DNA of 64,000 bases from Cupriavidus neocaledonicus (GCF_000372525.1 NZ_AQUR01000096.1:1-64000); one strand, 5' to 3'. Numbered from the stretch's first letter, positions 38,741 through 48,421 are shown. Notes: generated by a model not told the origin, from the letters alone. Numbers and translations are program-made.

Positions 38741-40780
38741 ATGCTACGTGTCGATCGTATCGCCGACGACGTTTCCCTGCCTGAACTGACCCTGCGCGGC
38801 ATCGTCCTCGGTGCGCTGATCACGGTCGTGTTCACCGCCTCCAATATCTACCTGGGCCTGAAGGTCGGCCTGACCTTCTCGTCGGCGATCCCCGCGGCGG
38901 TGATCTCGATGGCCGTGCTGCGGCTCTTCCCCGGCGCCAACATCCTGGAAAACAACATGGTGCAGACGCAGGCCTCGGCCGCGGGCACCCTGTCGTCGAT
39001 CATCTTTATCCTGCCCGGCCTGGTGATGCTGGGCCACTGGCAGGGCTTCCCGTTCTGGCAGACGCTGGCGATCTGCGCGGCCGGCGGCATGCTGGGCGTG
39101 GTGTTCAGCATCCCGCTGCGCCATGCCATGGTGGTGCAGAGCGAGCTGCCTTATCCCGAGGGCGTGGCCGCGGCGGAAATCCTGCGCGTGGGCAGCGCCG
39201 CGCCGGCTGACGCTGCGCCGGGCCAGAAGCCACAGGCGACCGGCCTGGCCGACCTGATGGCCGGGGGGCTGGTGGCGGGGCTGTTCAGCTTCGCCGCCGG
39301 CGGCTTGCGCGTGCTGGCCGAGGGCGCTAATTTCTGGCTGGCGGCGGGCGCCTCGGTGGTGCGGCTGTCGATGGGGTTCTCGCTGGCGCTGGTGGGCGCG
39401 GGCTACCTGGTCGGCATCGTCGGCGGGCTGGCCATGCTGCTCGGGCTGGTGCTGACCTGGGGCGTCGCGGTGCCGTGGTTGACCGCGGTCACGCCGCGCC
39501 CGGACGGCGCCACGCTGTCGGCCTTCGGCACCATGGTGTGGAGCCAGCAGGCACGCTTTATCGGCGCCGGCACCATCGGCATCGCCGCGATCTGGACGCT
39601 GCTGTCACTGGCCAGGCCGATGCTCTATGGCATCCGCGCCTCGTTCGGCGCGCTGCAGGCCGGCCCGGCGGGGCAGGGCAGCGTGCCGCGCACGCAGCAG
39701 GACATGCCGGCGAAGTGGATCGGGCTGGTGATGCTGGCCCTGCTGGTGGTGCTGGTGACGGTGTTCGCCTGGTTCCTCGCGCCGGCGCCGCTCGATGGCG
39801 GGGCGCGCTGGCGCCTGGTGGCCTACGCGGTGGTGTTCGCCTTCATCTTCGGCTTCCTGGTGGCGGCGGCGTGCGGCTACATGGCCGGACTGGTGGGCTC
39901 GTCGGCCAGCCCGATCTCGGGCATCGGCATCATCGCGGTGATCCTGGTGTCGCTGCTGATCCTGCTGGCGGGCCAGGCCGATGGCCTGCTGGCCACGCCC
40001 GAGGGCGGCAAGTTCGCGATCGCGCTGGCGATCTTCACCACCTCCGCGGTGGTGGCGGTGGCCTCCATCGCCAATGACAACCTGCAGGACCTGAAGACCG
40101 GCTGGCTGGTGGGCGCGACGCCGTGGCGCCAGCAGGTGGCGCTGCTGATCGGCTGCGTGGTCGGCGCCGCGGTGATCCCGCCGGTGCTCGAGCTGCTTTA
40201 CAGCGCCTATGGCTTCGCCGGGGCGCTGCCGCGCGCGGGCATGGACCCGAACCAGGCGCTGGCCGCGCCGCAGGCGACGCTGATGACTGCGATCGCCACC
40301 GGCATCTTCACGCACCAGCTCAACTGGAACATGATCCTGACCGGCATCGGGCTGGGCGTGGTGCTGATCGCCATCGACGAGATCCTGCGCCGCCGCGGCG
40401 GCGCGGCGCGGCTGCCCGTGCTGGCGGTGGGCATCGGCATCTACCTGCCGCCGACGATCAGCTCGGCGCTGGTGGTGGGGGCGGTACTGTCGTGGCTGTT
40501 GCTGCGCGCCGAGCGCCGCCGCGCCACCGCGCGCGGCGACGACGTGCAGCTGGCACTGGAGCACGCCGAGCGGCGCGGCACGCTGCTGGCCTCCGGCCTG
40601 ATCGTCGGCGAAAGCCTGGTCGGCGTGATGCTGGCCGGGGTGATCGGCCTGTCAGGCAGCGATGCGCCGCTGGCCGTGGTCGGGGGCGGGTTTGAAGCGA
40701 CCGCGCAGTGGCTGGGCCTGGCGGTGTTCGGGCTGGTGTGCGTGGGCTTCTACCGCCGCGTGCTGGCGGCGGCGCACTGA
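38741..40780 (+). CDS. OPT-family oligopeptide transporter
   Basis: A 679-residue, highly hydrophobic protein with about 15 transmembrane segments. The N-terminal LTLRGIVLGALITVVFTASNIYLGLKVGLTFSSAIPAAVISM and the later GLVGSSASPISGIGIIAVIL are hallmarks of OPT/YSL transporters of the bacterial subfamily. It probably imports peptides or metal-chelator complexes; the substrate is unknown. I chose ATG 38741 because AGGAAAGGAACC lies directly upstream. Confidence 0.88.
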   Translation: MLRVDRIADDVSLPELTLRGIVLGALITVVFTASNIYLGLKVGLTFSSAIPAAVISMAVLRLFPGANILENNMVQTQASAAGTLSSIIFILPGLVMLGHWQGFPFWQTLAICAAGGMLGVVFSIPLRHAMVVQSELPYPEGVAAAEILRVGSAAPADAAPGQKPQATGLADLMAGGLVAGLFSFAAGGLRVLAEGANFWLAAGASVVRLSMGFSLALVGAGYLVGIVGGLAMLLGLVLTWGVAVPWLTAVTPRPDGATLSAFGTMVWSQQARFIGAGTIGIAAIWTLLSLARPMLYGIRASFGALQAGPAGQGSVPRTQQDMPAKWIGLVMLALLVVLVTVFAWFLAPAPLDGGARWRLVAYAVVFAFIFGFLVAAACGYMAGLVGSSASPISGIGIIAVILVSLLILLAGQADGLLATPEGGKFAIALAIFTTSAVVAVASIANDNLQDLKTGWLVGATPWRQQVALLIGCVVGAAVIPPVLELLYSAYGFAGALPRAGMDPNQALAAPQATLMTAIATGIFTHQLNWNMILTGIGLGVVLIAIDEILRRRGGAARLPVLAVGIGIYLPPTISSALVVGAVLSWLLLRAERRRATARGDDVQLALEHAERRGTLLASGLIVGESLVGVMLAGVIGLSGSDAPLAVVGGGFEATAQWLGLAVFGLVCVGFYRRVLAAAH

Positions 40781-40802
40781 GGACGAAGGCGCTGGCGCGC
40801 CT

Positions 40803-40991
40803 TCAGTCGTCCTCGTCTTCGGACCGGTCCGGGGAGGTCTCGCCCGGCTTGCCGCCGATCACGTATTTCTCCGACGCCCAGGCGCCGAGATCGATCTGCT
40901 TGCAGCGCTCGGAACAGAACGGGCGGAATTTGTTGTCGGGCACCCAGGCCACCTCGGTGCCGCAGGTGGGGCATTTGACGACAGCAGGCAT
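40803..40991 (-). CDS. yacG: DNA gyrase inhibitor YacG
   Basis: A 62-residue zinc protein. Cysteines C7, C10, C26 and C30 (KCPTCG, then FCSERC) form the single zinc site of the YacG family, which binds GyrB. The tail is acidic (DRSEDEDD). It lies 17 bp downstream of zapD on the minus strand, and the coaE-zapD-yacG order is conserved. Confidence 0.92.
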   Translation of the reverse strand: MPAVVKCPTCGTEVAWVPDNKFRPFCSERCKQIDLGAWASEKYVIGGKPGETSPDRSEDEDD

Positions 40992-41008
40992 GGCGTTCAG
41001 CGCGGGCT

Positions 41009-41767
41009 TCAGAAATTGCAGAGTTTCAGCAGGAACGGGATATCGGCATCGACCGAGCGCGGGCGCAGGTCGCCGTCCTGCTGCGTGAAGCGCACCCACA
41101 GCATGTACTTGTTGGCGCTCATCTCGGGGATGAAGGCCAGCAGCGAGTCGTCCAGGTAGACCTGCATCAGCTGGTAGCTGCGGCCCGACAGCATCTGCTG
41201 GTAGCTGCCGCCGGTGGCGATCACCTTGCCGCTCTGGCCGGCTTCGCGCAGCAGCCGCAGCACGATGGTGGTGCCCATGCGCAGCGACACCAGCGGACGC
41301 GCCCATTTCAGGATGTCGGCGCGGCGGTCTTCGGCGGGGCGATGCTGCCATGCATAGTAGGCGGGCAGGTCGAACTCGCAGGTGCCGCCGGGGATGATGG
41401 CGCGGCTGCGGATGCTGGTCAGCCACTCGTTGTCGGTCAGCAACTGCCCGGCCTTGCCCACGGTCTGGTTGAGCATGGCGATGCCCTGCTCGATCTCGCC
41501 GATGACCGAGTCGAGCGCGTCCTGGTCGATCTGCGGATTGGCGCGCAGCGGCGCCAGCGCCTGGCGCTGGCGCTCCAGTTCCTTGATCAGGTCGGTCTTG
41601 AGGTCGGCGCGGCCGGCGACGTCGATGATCTCGAACAGCGTGGTCAGCGCGACATGGTGCTGCTGGGCATGATCCTGGCCGAGGAAGTATTCCAGCCGAT
41701 CGAACAGGTCTTCCAGGCGCAGAAGAGTCCTGATGCGTTCGTTGAAAGGGTATTCGTACAGAATCAA
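41009..41767 (-). CDS. zapD: Cell division protein ZapD
   Basis: A 252-residue FtsZ-bundling protein. The N-terminus [28 protein letters not shown] and the C-terminal [36 protein letters not shown] are diagnostic. The start appears to be TTG at 41767: no ATG lies in frame nearby and the family alignment begins here. No strong ribosome site precedes it, so a start a little upstream is possible. It belongs to the minus-strand pilB-to-yacG series. Confidence 0.92.
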   Translation of the reverse strand: MILYEYPFNERIRTLLRLEDLFDRLEYFLGQDHAQQHHVALTTLFEIIDVAGRADLKTDLIKELERQRQALAPLRANPQIDQDALDSVIGEIEQGIAMLNQTVGKAGQLLTDNEWLTSIRSRAIIPGGTCEFDLPAYYAWQHRPAEDRRADILKWARPLVSLRMGTTIVLRLLREAGQSGKVIATGGSYQQMLSGRSYQLMQVYLDDSLLAFIPEMSANKYMLWVRFTQQDGDLRPRSVDADIPFLLKLCNF

Positions 41768-41976
41768 GTGCTGTGTCCGTGCAGGGCGTCGGGCGCTTCA
41801 GGGGCGGCCCGGTGCAGAATGAGGCCCGGGAAATACCGGAAAGGGCGATCTATGCGTGTGGAATACCGGCACTATGCGGCGATTTCCCGGCATGTTCCAG
41901 CGCATTCTATGCGAGACCAGGTCCGAGGACAATGTCGCCCGCATGATGCCATGCGCCACCGCGCCGGCCCGGCGCG

Positions 41977-42603
41977 TTATGGATGGACCGTGCCCGCGGC
42001 CGACAGTTCACGGTAGTAGCGATCGAGCCGGTCGACCTGCGCCACCAGCGCCTGCACCGGTCCGTCGTTGTCGATGACGTCGTCGGCACATGCCAGGCGT
42101 GCGGCGCGCGTGGCCTGCCTGGCCATGATCGCCAGCACCTGTTCGCGGCTGAAGCCGTTGCGCGACATCACGCGGGCCACCTGCGTGGCTTCGGTGCAGT
42201 CGACCACCAGCACGCGGCCGACGCGTTCGCGCCACGAGCCCGACTCCACCAGCAGCGGTACCACGTAGATCAGGTAGGGGTGCGCGCCGGCAGCGCGGAT
42301 CGACTGCGCGCGTTCGGTGGTCAGCGCGCGGATCAGCGGGTGCGTGATGGCTTCGAGCCGCGCCTTGGCGGCGGGATCGGCAAACACCAGTGCGCGCATC
42401 GCGTCGCGGTCCATGGCGCCGTCCGGGCGCAGGCAGGCCGGCCCGAAGGCTTCGACCAGCGCCGGGATGGCGCGCCCGCCCGGGGCGGTGATCTCGTGCG
42501 CGAGCAGGTCGGTATCGATGATCGCGGCGCCGCGCGCGGCAAACATGTCGGCAACGCGGGTCTTGCCGCTGCCGATGCCGCCGGTCAGTCCGATTTCCAG
42601 CAT
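41977..42603 (-). CDS. coaE: Dephospho-CoA kinase
   Basis: A 208-residue kinase for the last step of coenzyme A synthesis. The N-terminus has the P-loop IGLTGGIGSGKTRVADMF, followed by IDTDLLAHEIT and a lid-region VVPLLVESG. The C-terminal ADDVIDNDG is typical. The ATG at 42603 fits the family start MLEIGLTGGIGSGK. It follows pilD by 94 bp on the same strand. Confidence 0.95.
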   Translation of the reverse strand: MLEIGLTGGIGSGKTRVADMFAARGAAIIDTDLLAHEITAPGGRAIPALVEAFGPACLRPDGAMDRDAMRALVFADPAAKARLEAITHPLIRALTTERAQSIRAAGAHPYLIYVVPLLVESGSWRERVGRVLVVDCTEATQVARVMSRNGFSREQVLAIMARQATRAARLACADDVIDNDGPVQALVAQVDRLDRYYRELSAAGTVHP

Positions 42604-42697
42604 GTGAGGTTCTGTCAGACGTTGTTGCCGCAACGATACCAGCATCGGCCGCTTCGGCCCCGGTCCGATGCCGGGCGCCGGGCGCCGGAGGCGGCCA

Positions 42698-43621
42698 TTA
42701 CCAGGCGAACAGTGGCAGCACGCCGGGGCCGAGCAGCAGCACCACCACGCCGGCCAGCGCAATGAAGGGCCCGAACGGGAACGGCGTGTCGCGATCCTGG
42801 CGCCGCAGCGCGATATTGGCCAGCCCGAACAGCACGCCGGCCACCGACGACAGCAGCACCAGCGCCGGCAGCGCCTGCCAGCCGAACCAGGCACCGAGCG
42901 CCGCCATCAGCTTGAAGTCGCCGAAGCCCATGCCTTCCTTGCCGCGCAGCAGCCGGAACAGCCAGTAGGCGAGCCATAGCACCAGATAGCCGGCGGCGGC
43001 GCCGATCACCGCGTCGGGCAGCGCCACGAACAGGCCGGCCAGGTTCAGCAGCAGGCCGAGCCACAGCAGCGGCAGCGTGATCTGGTCCGGCAGCAATTGG
43101 GTATCGGCATCGATCATGGTCAGCGCCAGCAGCCCCCACACCAGCACCAGCGCAGCCAGCGCCTGCGCGTTCGGGCCGAAGCGCCATGCCACCAGCGCGC
43201 TCAGCACGCCGCAGGCCAGTTCCACCAGCGGATAGCGCACGCTGATCGGCGCCTTGCACGCCGAGCAGCGGCCGCGCAGGAACAGGTAGCTCAGCACCGG
43301 CACGTTTTCCCACGGGGCGATGGCGTGGCCGCAATGCGGGCAGGCCGAGCGCGGCACCATCAGGTTGTAGCGCCCGGGGTAGGGCAGCGGGTCGCCGCGC
43401 AGCTCGGCAATGTAGTTGGCCTCGTCGCGTTCCATCATGCGCGGCACGCGATGGATCACCACATTGAGGAAGCTGCCGACCACCAGCCCCAGCAGCGCCG
43501 CTGCCGCCACCAGGAAGACTGGCGGCAGCGCCGCCAGCGCGTGCAGCAGCGGCGCGGTGCCGGTCGCGGCTCCGGTCGCGGCTCCGGTCGGAAAAGGGGA
43601 AGCGGACCACACCGGCTGCAT
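42698..43621 (-). CDS. pilD: Prepilin peptidase / N-methyltransferase
   Basis: A 307-residue polytopic aspartyl protease that cleaves and methylates type IV prepilins. The cytoplasmic zinc loop has both CxxC pairs (CPHCGHAIAPWENVP and CSACKAPIS), and the catalytic aspartates are in TMIDADTQLLPD and GFGDFKLMAALGAW. The N-terminus carries an odd GAAT tandem repeat (TGAATGAATGTAP) encoded by a 12-bp DNA repeat. It follows pilC by 3 bp. Confidence 0.95.
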   Translation of the reverse strand: MQPVWSASPFPTGAATGAATGTAPLLHALAALPPVFLVAAAALLGLVVGSFLNVVIHRVPRMMERDEANYIAELRGDPLPYPGRYNLMVPRSACPHCGHAIAPWENVPVLSYLFLRGRCSACKAPISVRYPLVELACGVLSALVAWRFGPNAQALAALVLVWGLLALTMIDADTQLLPDQITLPLLWLGLLLNLAGLFVALPDAVIGAAAGYLVLWLAYWLFRLLRGKEGMGFGDFKLMAALGAWFGWQALPALVLLSSVAGVLFGLANIALRRQDRDTPFPFGPFIALAGVVVLLLGPGVLPLFAW

Positions 43622-43624
43622 CGC

Positions 43625-44896
43625 TTACACCACCTGTCCGAGCTTGAAGATCGGCAGGTACATCGCCACCACCATGCCGCCGATCAGCACGCCCAGCACC
43701 ACGATGATCAGCGGCTCGATCAGGCTGGAGATGGCCGCGACGGCGTCGTCGACCTCGCGCTCATAGAACTCCGCCACCTTCAGCAGCATGTTGTCCAGGG
43801 CACCGGACTCTTCGCCGATCTGCGTCATCTGCAGCACCATGTTGTCGAACACATGGGTCGCCTGCATCGCGTTGGTCAGGCTGGTGCCGATGCGCACCGA
43901 TTGCTCGATCTCGCGGGTGGCGTCGTAGTAGACCCAGTTGCCGGCGGCGCCAGCCACGGACTCCATCGACTCCACCAGCGGCGTGCCGGCCGCGAACATC
44001 GTCGCCAGGGTACGGGTCCAGCGCGCGATCACGGCCTTGCGGAACAGGCTGCCGAAGATCGGCAGCTTCAGCAGCGTGCGGTCGGTGGCGCGCTGCACCT
44101 TCTCGGATTTCTTCAGCGCGCGCAGATAGAAGCTGATGCCGGCCGCCGGCGCGCCGATCACCAGGTACCAGTACTGGACGAAGAAGTCCGAGATCGCGAT
44201 CACCAGCAGCGTCGGCGCGGGCAGGTTGGCACCGAAGCTGGAGAACACGCCCTTGAACGCCGGGATCACGAACAGCATCAGGATCACCGTGACGGCAAAG
44301 GCGACCGTCAGCACCGCGATCGGGTAGATCATCGCGGACTTGATCTGCCCCTTCAGCGCGATGGTCTTCTCCATGTACAGCGACAGGCGCTCCAGCAGCG
44401 AGTCCAGGATGCCGCCCTGTTCGCCGGCATCGATCAGGTTGCAGTAGAGCGTGTCGAAGTACTTGGGGTGGCGGCGGAACGCCGCTGCCATGCTGCTGCC
44501 GGCCTCGATGTCGAAGCGGATGTCGGACAGCAGCTGTGTGAAGTTGGGGTTGACGTGCCCGCGCGCAATGATGTCGATCGACTGCAGCAGCGGGATGCCG
44601 GCCTTGAGCATGGTCGACAGCTGGCGGGTGAAGTAGGCGATGTCCTTCTCGGTGATCTTGCGCCCGCGCGCGGCCTTGCGCTTCTTCAGCCTGACGATGG
44701 TCAGGCCCTGCTTGCGCAGCGTGGCGGTGACCTCGGCCTGGTTTTCGGCGCGCAGTTCGCCGGTGAAGGTCTTGCCCTTGCGGTCCTTGCCTTCCCACTC
44801 GAAGATGTACTGGGTGGGGGCCTTGCGTCCCTTCCCTGATTTGGCCCGTGACGGTGCCCCCGTCCGGGCGGCCGCTGCTGGTGCGCGCGTCGCCAT
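43625..44896 (-). CDS. pilC: Type IV pilus inner-membrane platform protein PilC
   Basis: A 423-residue GspF-type platform protein. Two copies of the T2SS-F domain are visible: FTRQLSTMLKAGIPLLQSIDII and, later, WTRTLATMFAAGTPLVESMESV. Three hydrophobic helices are present (PIAVLTVAFAVTVILMLFVIPAF and others). It transmits ATPase motion from PilB to pilus assembly. It lies 65 bp downstream of pilB. Confidence 0.95.
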   Translation of the reverse strand: MATRAPAAAARTGAPSRAKSGKGRKAPTQYIFEWEGKDRKGKTFTGELRAENQAEVTATLRKQGLTIVRLKKRKAARGRKITEKDIAYFTRQLSTMLKAGIPLLQSIDIIARGHVNPNFTQLLSDIRFDIEAGSSMAAAFRRHPKYFDTLYCNLIDAGEQGGILDSLLERLSLYMEKTIALKGQIKSAMIYPIAVLTVAFAVTVILMLFVIPAFKGVFSSFGANLPAPTLLVIAISDFFVQYWYLVIGAPAAGISFYLRALKKSEKVQRATDRTLLKLPIFGSLFRKAVIARWTRTLATMFAAGTPLVESMESVAGAAGNWVYYDATREIEQSVRIGTSLTNAMQATHVFDNMVLQMTQIGEESGALDNMLLKVAEFYEREVDDAVAAISSLIEPLIIVVLGVLIGGMVVAMYLPIFKLGQVV

Positions 44897-44961
44897 GGTA
44901 TTGACCCCCGATGTAAATGACGCTTGTTGTGCGTCTTGTCTTTACGTTGTGTCCCGCTTGC

Positions 44962-46686
44962 CTACGTGTTCGTGGTCGCCAGCACTTCTTCGAGTGACGT
45001 GACGCCCTGCCTGACCTTCAGCAGCCCCGCTTCGCGCAACGATAGCACGCCGTCCTTGCGCGCCTGCTCGGCAATCTGCAGCGCCGTGCCGTGCGCCAGG
45101 ATGATCTCCTGCATCGCCTCGGTGATCGGCATCACCTGGTAGATGCCGCAGCGGCCCTTGTAGCCGCTGCCGTTGCAGCGCTCGCAGCCGACCGGATGGT
45201 AGGGCTGCCAGCTGCCGTCCAGGTCCTGCTCGCGGAAGCCCGCTTCCAGCAGGGCCTCGCGCGGGATCTCGCCTTCGCGCTTGCAGGTGCACAGTCGCCG
45301 CGCCAGCCGCTGCGCGGTGATCATCAGCACGCTCGACGCGATATTGAAGGCGGCCACGCCCATGTTCATCAGGCGCGTCAGCGTGGTCGGCGCGTCGTTG
45401 GTGTGCAGCGTCGACAACACCAGGTGGCCGGTCTGCGCGGCCTTGATGGAGATGTCGGCGGTTTCCAGGTCGCGGATTTCGCCGACCATGATGATGTCCG
45501 GATCCTGGCGCAGGAACGAGCGCAGCGCGGTGGCGAAGGTCAGCCCGGCCTTGTCGTTGACGTTGACCTGGTTGATGCCCGGCAGCTGGATTTCGGCCGG
45601 ATCCTCGGCCGTCGAGATATTGATGTCGCCCTGGTTCAGCAGGTTCAGGAAGGTGTACAGCGACACGGTCTTGCCGCTGCCGGTCGGGCCGGTCACCAGC
45701 ACCATGCCGTAGGGGCGCTTGATCACGTCCAGCAGCAGCGCCTTCTGCTCCGGCTCATAGCCGAGCTGGTCGATGTCGAGCTTGTCGGACGACGATTCCA
45801 GGATCCGCATCACGATCTTCTCGCCGAACAGCGTCGGCAGCGTCGACACGCGGAAGTCCACCGCCTTCTCGACGGTTTCCTTGGCATCCTTGTCCTTGGG
45901 CAGCGCGATCAGCAGCTTCATGCGGCCGTCCTGCGGCACGCGCTTTTCAGAAATATCCAGCCGCGACAGCACCTTGATGCGGGTCGCGATCTTGTCGCGG
46001 ATATCCAGCGGCGGGCGCGCGACCTCCTGCAGCACGCCATCGACACGGAAGCGGATGCGGTAGAAGGTTTCGAACGGTTCGAAGTGCAGGTCCGAGGCGC
46101 CGCGGTGGAAGGCCTCGGTCAGCAGCTTCTGCAGGAAGCGCACCACCGGGGCGTCGTCGATGTTGTCGGCCGTGGTGCGGTTGCGCGGGTTGGCGGCGGC
46201 GGCGACCGGATCGTATTCGATCATCTTGCGCTCGGCCTGCACCGGCGAGATGTTCTTCAGCGTGCCCAGCGCCTCGCCGGCGGCGCGCACATGCTTCATC
46301 AGCTTGTCGTGCTCGACCACCACCGCTTCGACCGGCAGCTTGTACTTGTCGCGGATGGCGTCCAGGCCGGCCTGGTTGGACGGATCGGACAGCGCCAGCA
46401 CCAGGCGGTTCTCGCGCCGGCCCAGCGGCAGCAGCCGGTGGGCATGGAATTCACGGTTGCCGGCCAGCGCCGGCGGCACCTTGGCGAGGTTGTACTGGGC
46501 CAGGTCCAGCAGCGGCAGCTGGTACTTGTCGGCGGCGAACAGCGCCAGGTCGTGCGCGCTCATGGTGCCGCTGCCGACGATCTCGTCGATCAGCTGCGAT
46601 TGCTTTTCACGCGCGGCCTGCTCCAGCTGAGCAAGCAGGGCGGGCGCGATACGCCGGCTCTGGGCCAGGGCAAGTCCGAGTGTCAT
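44962..46686 (-). CDS. pilB: Type IV pilus assembly ATPase PilB
   Basis: A 574-residue GspE-family hexameric ATPase. The N-terminal MshEN-like domain is followed by Walker A (VTGPTGSGKTVSLYTFL), the Asp box, Walker B (IIMVGEIRDLETADI) and a His box (TGHLVLSTLHTNDAPTTL). The zinc site is CTC ... CERC. It powers pilus extension. Upstream (46687-46930) must lie its promoter, but no sigma54 or sigma70 pair is convincing. Confidence 0.95.
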   Translation of the reverse strand: MTLGLALAQSRRIAPALLAQLEQAAREKQSQLIDEIVGSGTMSAHDLALFAADKYQLPLLDLAQYNLAKVPPALAGNREFHAHRLLPLGRRENRLVLALSDPSNQAGLDAIRDKYKLPVEAVVVEHDKLMKHVRAAGEALGTLKNISPVQAERKMIEYDPVAAAANPRNRTTADNIDDAPVVRFLQKLLTEAFHRGASDLHFEPFETFYRIRFRVDGVLQEVARPPLDIRDKIATRIKVLSRLDISEKRVPQDGRMKLLIALPKDKDAKETVEKAVDFRVSTLPTLFGEKIVMRILESSSDKLDIDQLGYEPEQKALLLDVIKRPYGMVLVTGPTGSGKTVSLYTFLNLLNQGDINISTAEDPAEIQLPGINQVNVNDKAGLTFATALRSFLRQDPDIIMVGEIRDLETADISIKAAQTGHLVLSTLHTNDAPTTLTRLMNMGVAAFNIASSVLMITAQRLARRLCTCKREGEIPREALLEAGFREQDLDGSWQPYHPVGCERCNGSGYKGRCGIYQVMPITEAMQEIILAHGTALQIAEQARKDGVLSLREAGLLKVRQGVTSLEEVLATTNT

Positions 46687-46930
46687 GGCAGGTGCGCAGT
46701 GCGGTTAGGCGGTAAGGCATGCAGGCAAGGGCGGACGAACCCACGTCCCCGGCTCGGGGCAGTTTGACGCTGGGGTCACTTTTTGTAAAGGCGAGGACGG
46801 CCCGGTATTGGCGTTTGCGCGACACGGGCGCAACCCTACTTGCGCGGGGAGAAATGGCGCCGATGAAGGACAGCTTAGGGGCTTTGGAGCATCCCCAAGG
46901 TCGGAGACATTGTGCGAAGCCAGAATGGCA

Positions 46931-46963
46931 AAAGGCCGAACCACTGACGTGAGTTCGGCCTTT
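46931..46963 (-). terminator. Terminator of tRNA-Pro
   Basis: The inverted repeat AAAGGCCGAA / TTCGGCCTTT with a 13-nt loop lies just past the tRNA 3' end on the minus strand, followed there by a short T-run (TTTTGCC). Confidence 0.7.
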
Positions 46964-46970
46964 CTAAATC

Positions 46971-47047
46971 TGGTCGGGGTGAGAGGATTCGAACCTCCGG
47001 CCTCTACGTCCCGAACGTAGCGCTCTACCAGGCTAAGCTACACCCCG
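46971..47047 (-). tRNA. tRNA-Pro (anticodon CGG), 3' CCA encoded
   Basis: Read on the minus strand, the 7-bp acceptor stem is CGGGGTG/CACCCCG, followed by discriminator A and an encoded CCA. The anticodon arm is CTACG-TTCGGGA-CGTAG with anticodon CGG, and the T arm is GGAGG-TTCGAAT-CCTCT with one weak pair. The gene is 77 nt with CCA. It lies between pilB and ispB. The 90 bp upstream have a TATAGT that could be its -10 element. Confidence 0.95.
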
Positions 47048-47137
47048 ATTTGGTTTTGCTTGCCGTCGCCGTGCGTCAGCAGCAAAGAAGGTAACTATAA
47101 CAGCGTTTTTCCTGAAATGGAAGAGGTGTTGCAAACC

Positions 47138-48115
47138 TCAGGACTGCCGCTGCAGCGAGAATGCGCAGAGCTGGATCAGCGTTTCCTTCAGCTCGGACGG
47201 CGGGAACTGCCGGGCTGCCTGCTCGGCGGCTTCGGCTTCGCGCCGCGCCGCCTCGAAGGTGACCTCGAGCGCGCCGCTGGCGTGGATCGCGGCGAAGACC
47301 GCGTCGAAATGCTCGGTGCCGCCCTGCACGATCGCGTCGCGGGCCAGCTGGCGCTGCTCGGCGGTACCGTGCTCCAGCAGGTGCAGCAGCGGCAGGGTGG
47401 GTTTGCCTTCGCGCAGGTCGTCGCCGGCGTTCTTGCCCATCTGCTCGGCGCTGGCGGTGTAGTCCAGCATGTCGTCGATCAGCTGGAACGCGGTGCCGAT
47501 GCGGCGGCCATATTCGGCGGCGGCTTCTTCCATCTGCGCGTCGGCGCCGGACAGCACCGCGCCCAGTTGCGCGGCGGCCTCGAACAGCTTGGCGGTCTTG
47601 TAGCGGATCACCTGCAGGTAGCGCTCGATGGTGACGTCGGGGTCGTGCATGTTCAGCAGCTGCAGCACCTCGCCCTCGGCGATCACGTTGGTCGCGTTGG
47701 AGAGGATTTCCATGATGCGCATGCTGCCGGCATCGACCATCATCTGGAACGCGCGCGAATAGAGGAAGTCGCCCACCAGCACGCTGGCCGCGTTGCCGAA
47801 CACCGCGTTGGCGGTATCACGCCCGCGCCGCAGCTCGGACTCGTCGACCACATCGTCGTGCAGCAGCGTGGCGGTGTGGATGAACTCGACGACGGCGGCC
47901 AGCTCGTGGTGGCGGTTGCCGTCGTAGCCCAGCGCGCGCGCCGTCAGCAGCAGGATCACCGGGCGCAGGCGCTTGCCGCCGGCACCGATAATGTATTCGC
48001 CGATCTGCTCGATCAGCGGGACTTCAGAGGACAGCCGCTGGCGGATAACAGCATCGACCGCGCGCATGTCTGCAGCGACCGGGGCAAGCAAGGCAGTGGC
48101 GGAAGGCTGGGACAA
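47138..48115 (-). CDS. ispB: Octaprenyl diphosphate synthase
   Basis: A trans-polyprenyl diphosphate synthase (about 325 residues) making the ubiquinone side chain. Both aspartate-rich motifs are present: LLHDDVVDESELRRG and FQLIDDMLDY, with GGKRLRP for substrate binding. The start is uncertain: TTG 48115 (SQPSATALLAPVAADM) has GGTGA upstream and is my choice; GTG 48124 or an internal ATG (MRAVDAVIRQRL) are alternatives. It is divergent from rplU. Confidence 0.93.
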   Translation of the reverse strand: MSQPSATALLAPVAADMRAVDAVIRQRLSSEVPLIEQIGEYIIGAGGKRLRPVILLLTARALGYDGNRHHELAAVVEFIHTATLLHDDVVDESELRRGRDTANAVFGNAASVLVGDFLYSRAFQMMVDAGSMRIMEILSNATNVIAEGEVLQLLNMHDPDVTIERYLQVIRYKTAKLFEAAAQLGAVLSGADAQMEEAAAEYGRRIGTAFQLIDDMLDYTASAEQMGKNAGDDLREGKPTLPLLHLLEHGTAEQRQLARDAIVQGGTEHFDAVFAAIHASGALEVTFEAARREAEAAEQAARQFPPSELKETLIQLCAFSLQRQS

Positions 48116-48267
48116 GATGATCACCGTTACGCAAAACCGGACGATTATATGCGATGCAGGGGGCGTTCTACGCATGCCCCGCATAGTTTGCCGGGCTGTC
48201 CGCCGGGCAATGGGCTCAGGGTATGCGCGCAGCGGCGCCGATCATGGGCGCCACTATAATTGCAGCC

Positions 48268-48363
48268 ATGGACAAGCCCATACCTCGCCGCCAACTGCGC
48301 CGCACCGCCTGGTGGGTGGCGTTTGCCGCACTGGCGGGGTTCCTTCTCGCCGATCTGACCTGA
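48268..48363 (+). CDS. Possible 31-residue small membrane protein
   Basis: An ATG frame of 31 codons encodes a basic N-terminus (MDKPIPRRQLRR) and one hydrophobic helix (WWVAFAALAGFLLADL), as in many small membrane proteins. A TATAAT hexamer at 48255-48260 ends only 7 bp before the ATG and there is no ribosome site, so any message would be nearly leaderless. No -35 is seen. It may be chance. Confidence 0.3.
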   Translation: MDKPIPRRQLRRTAWWVAFAALAGFLLADLT

Positions 48364-48421
48364 GCGTAGCCGCCGCCGATTGTGCCGGGCGCGCCGCTCA
48401 CAGGCTATGTGCCTGTTTTCT

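Noticed and set aside
46764-46791. TTGACG-16-TAAAGG on the plus strand upstream of pilB
   Set aside because: It points away from pilB, and no plausible plus-strand gene or RNA follows before the tRNA terminator; probably chance.
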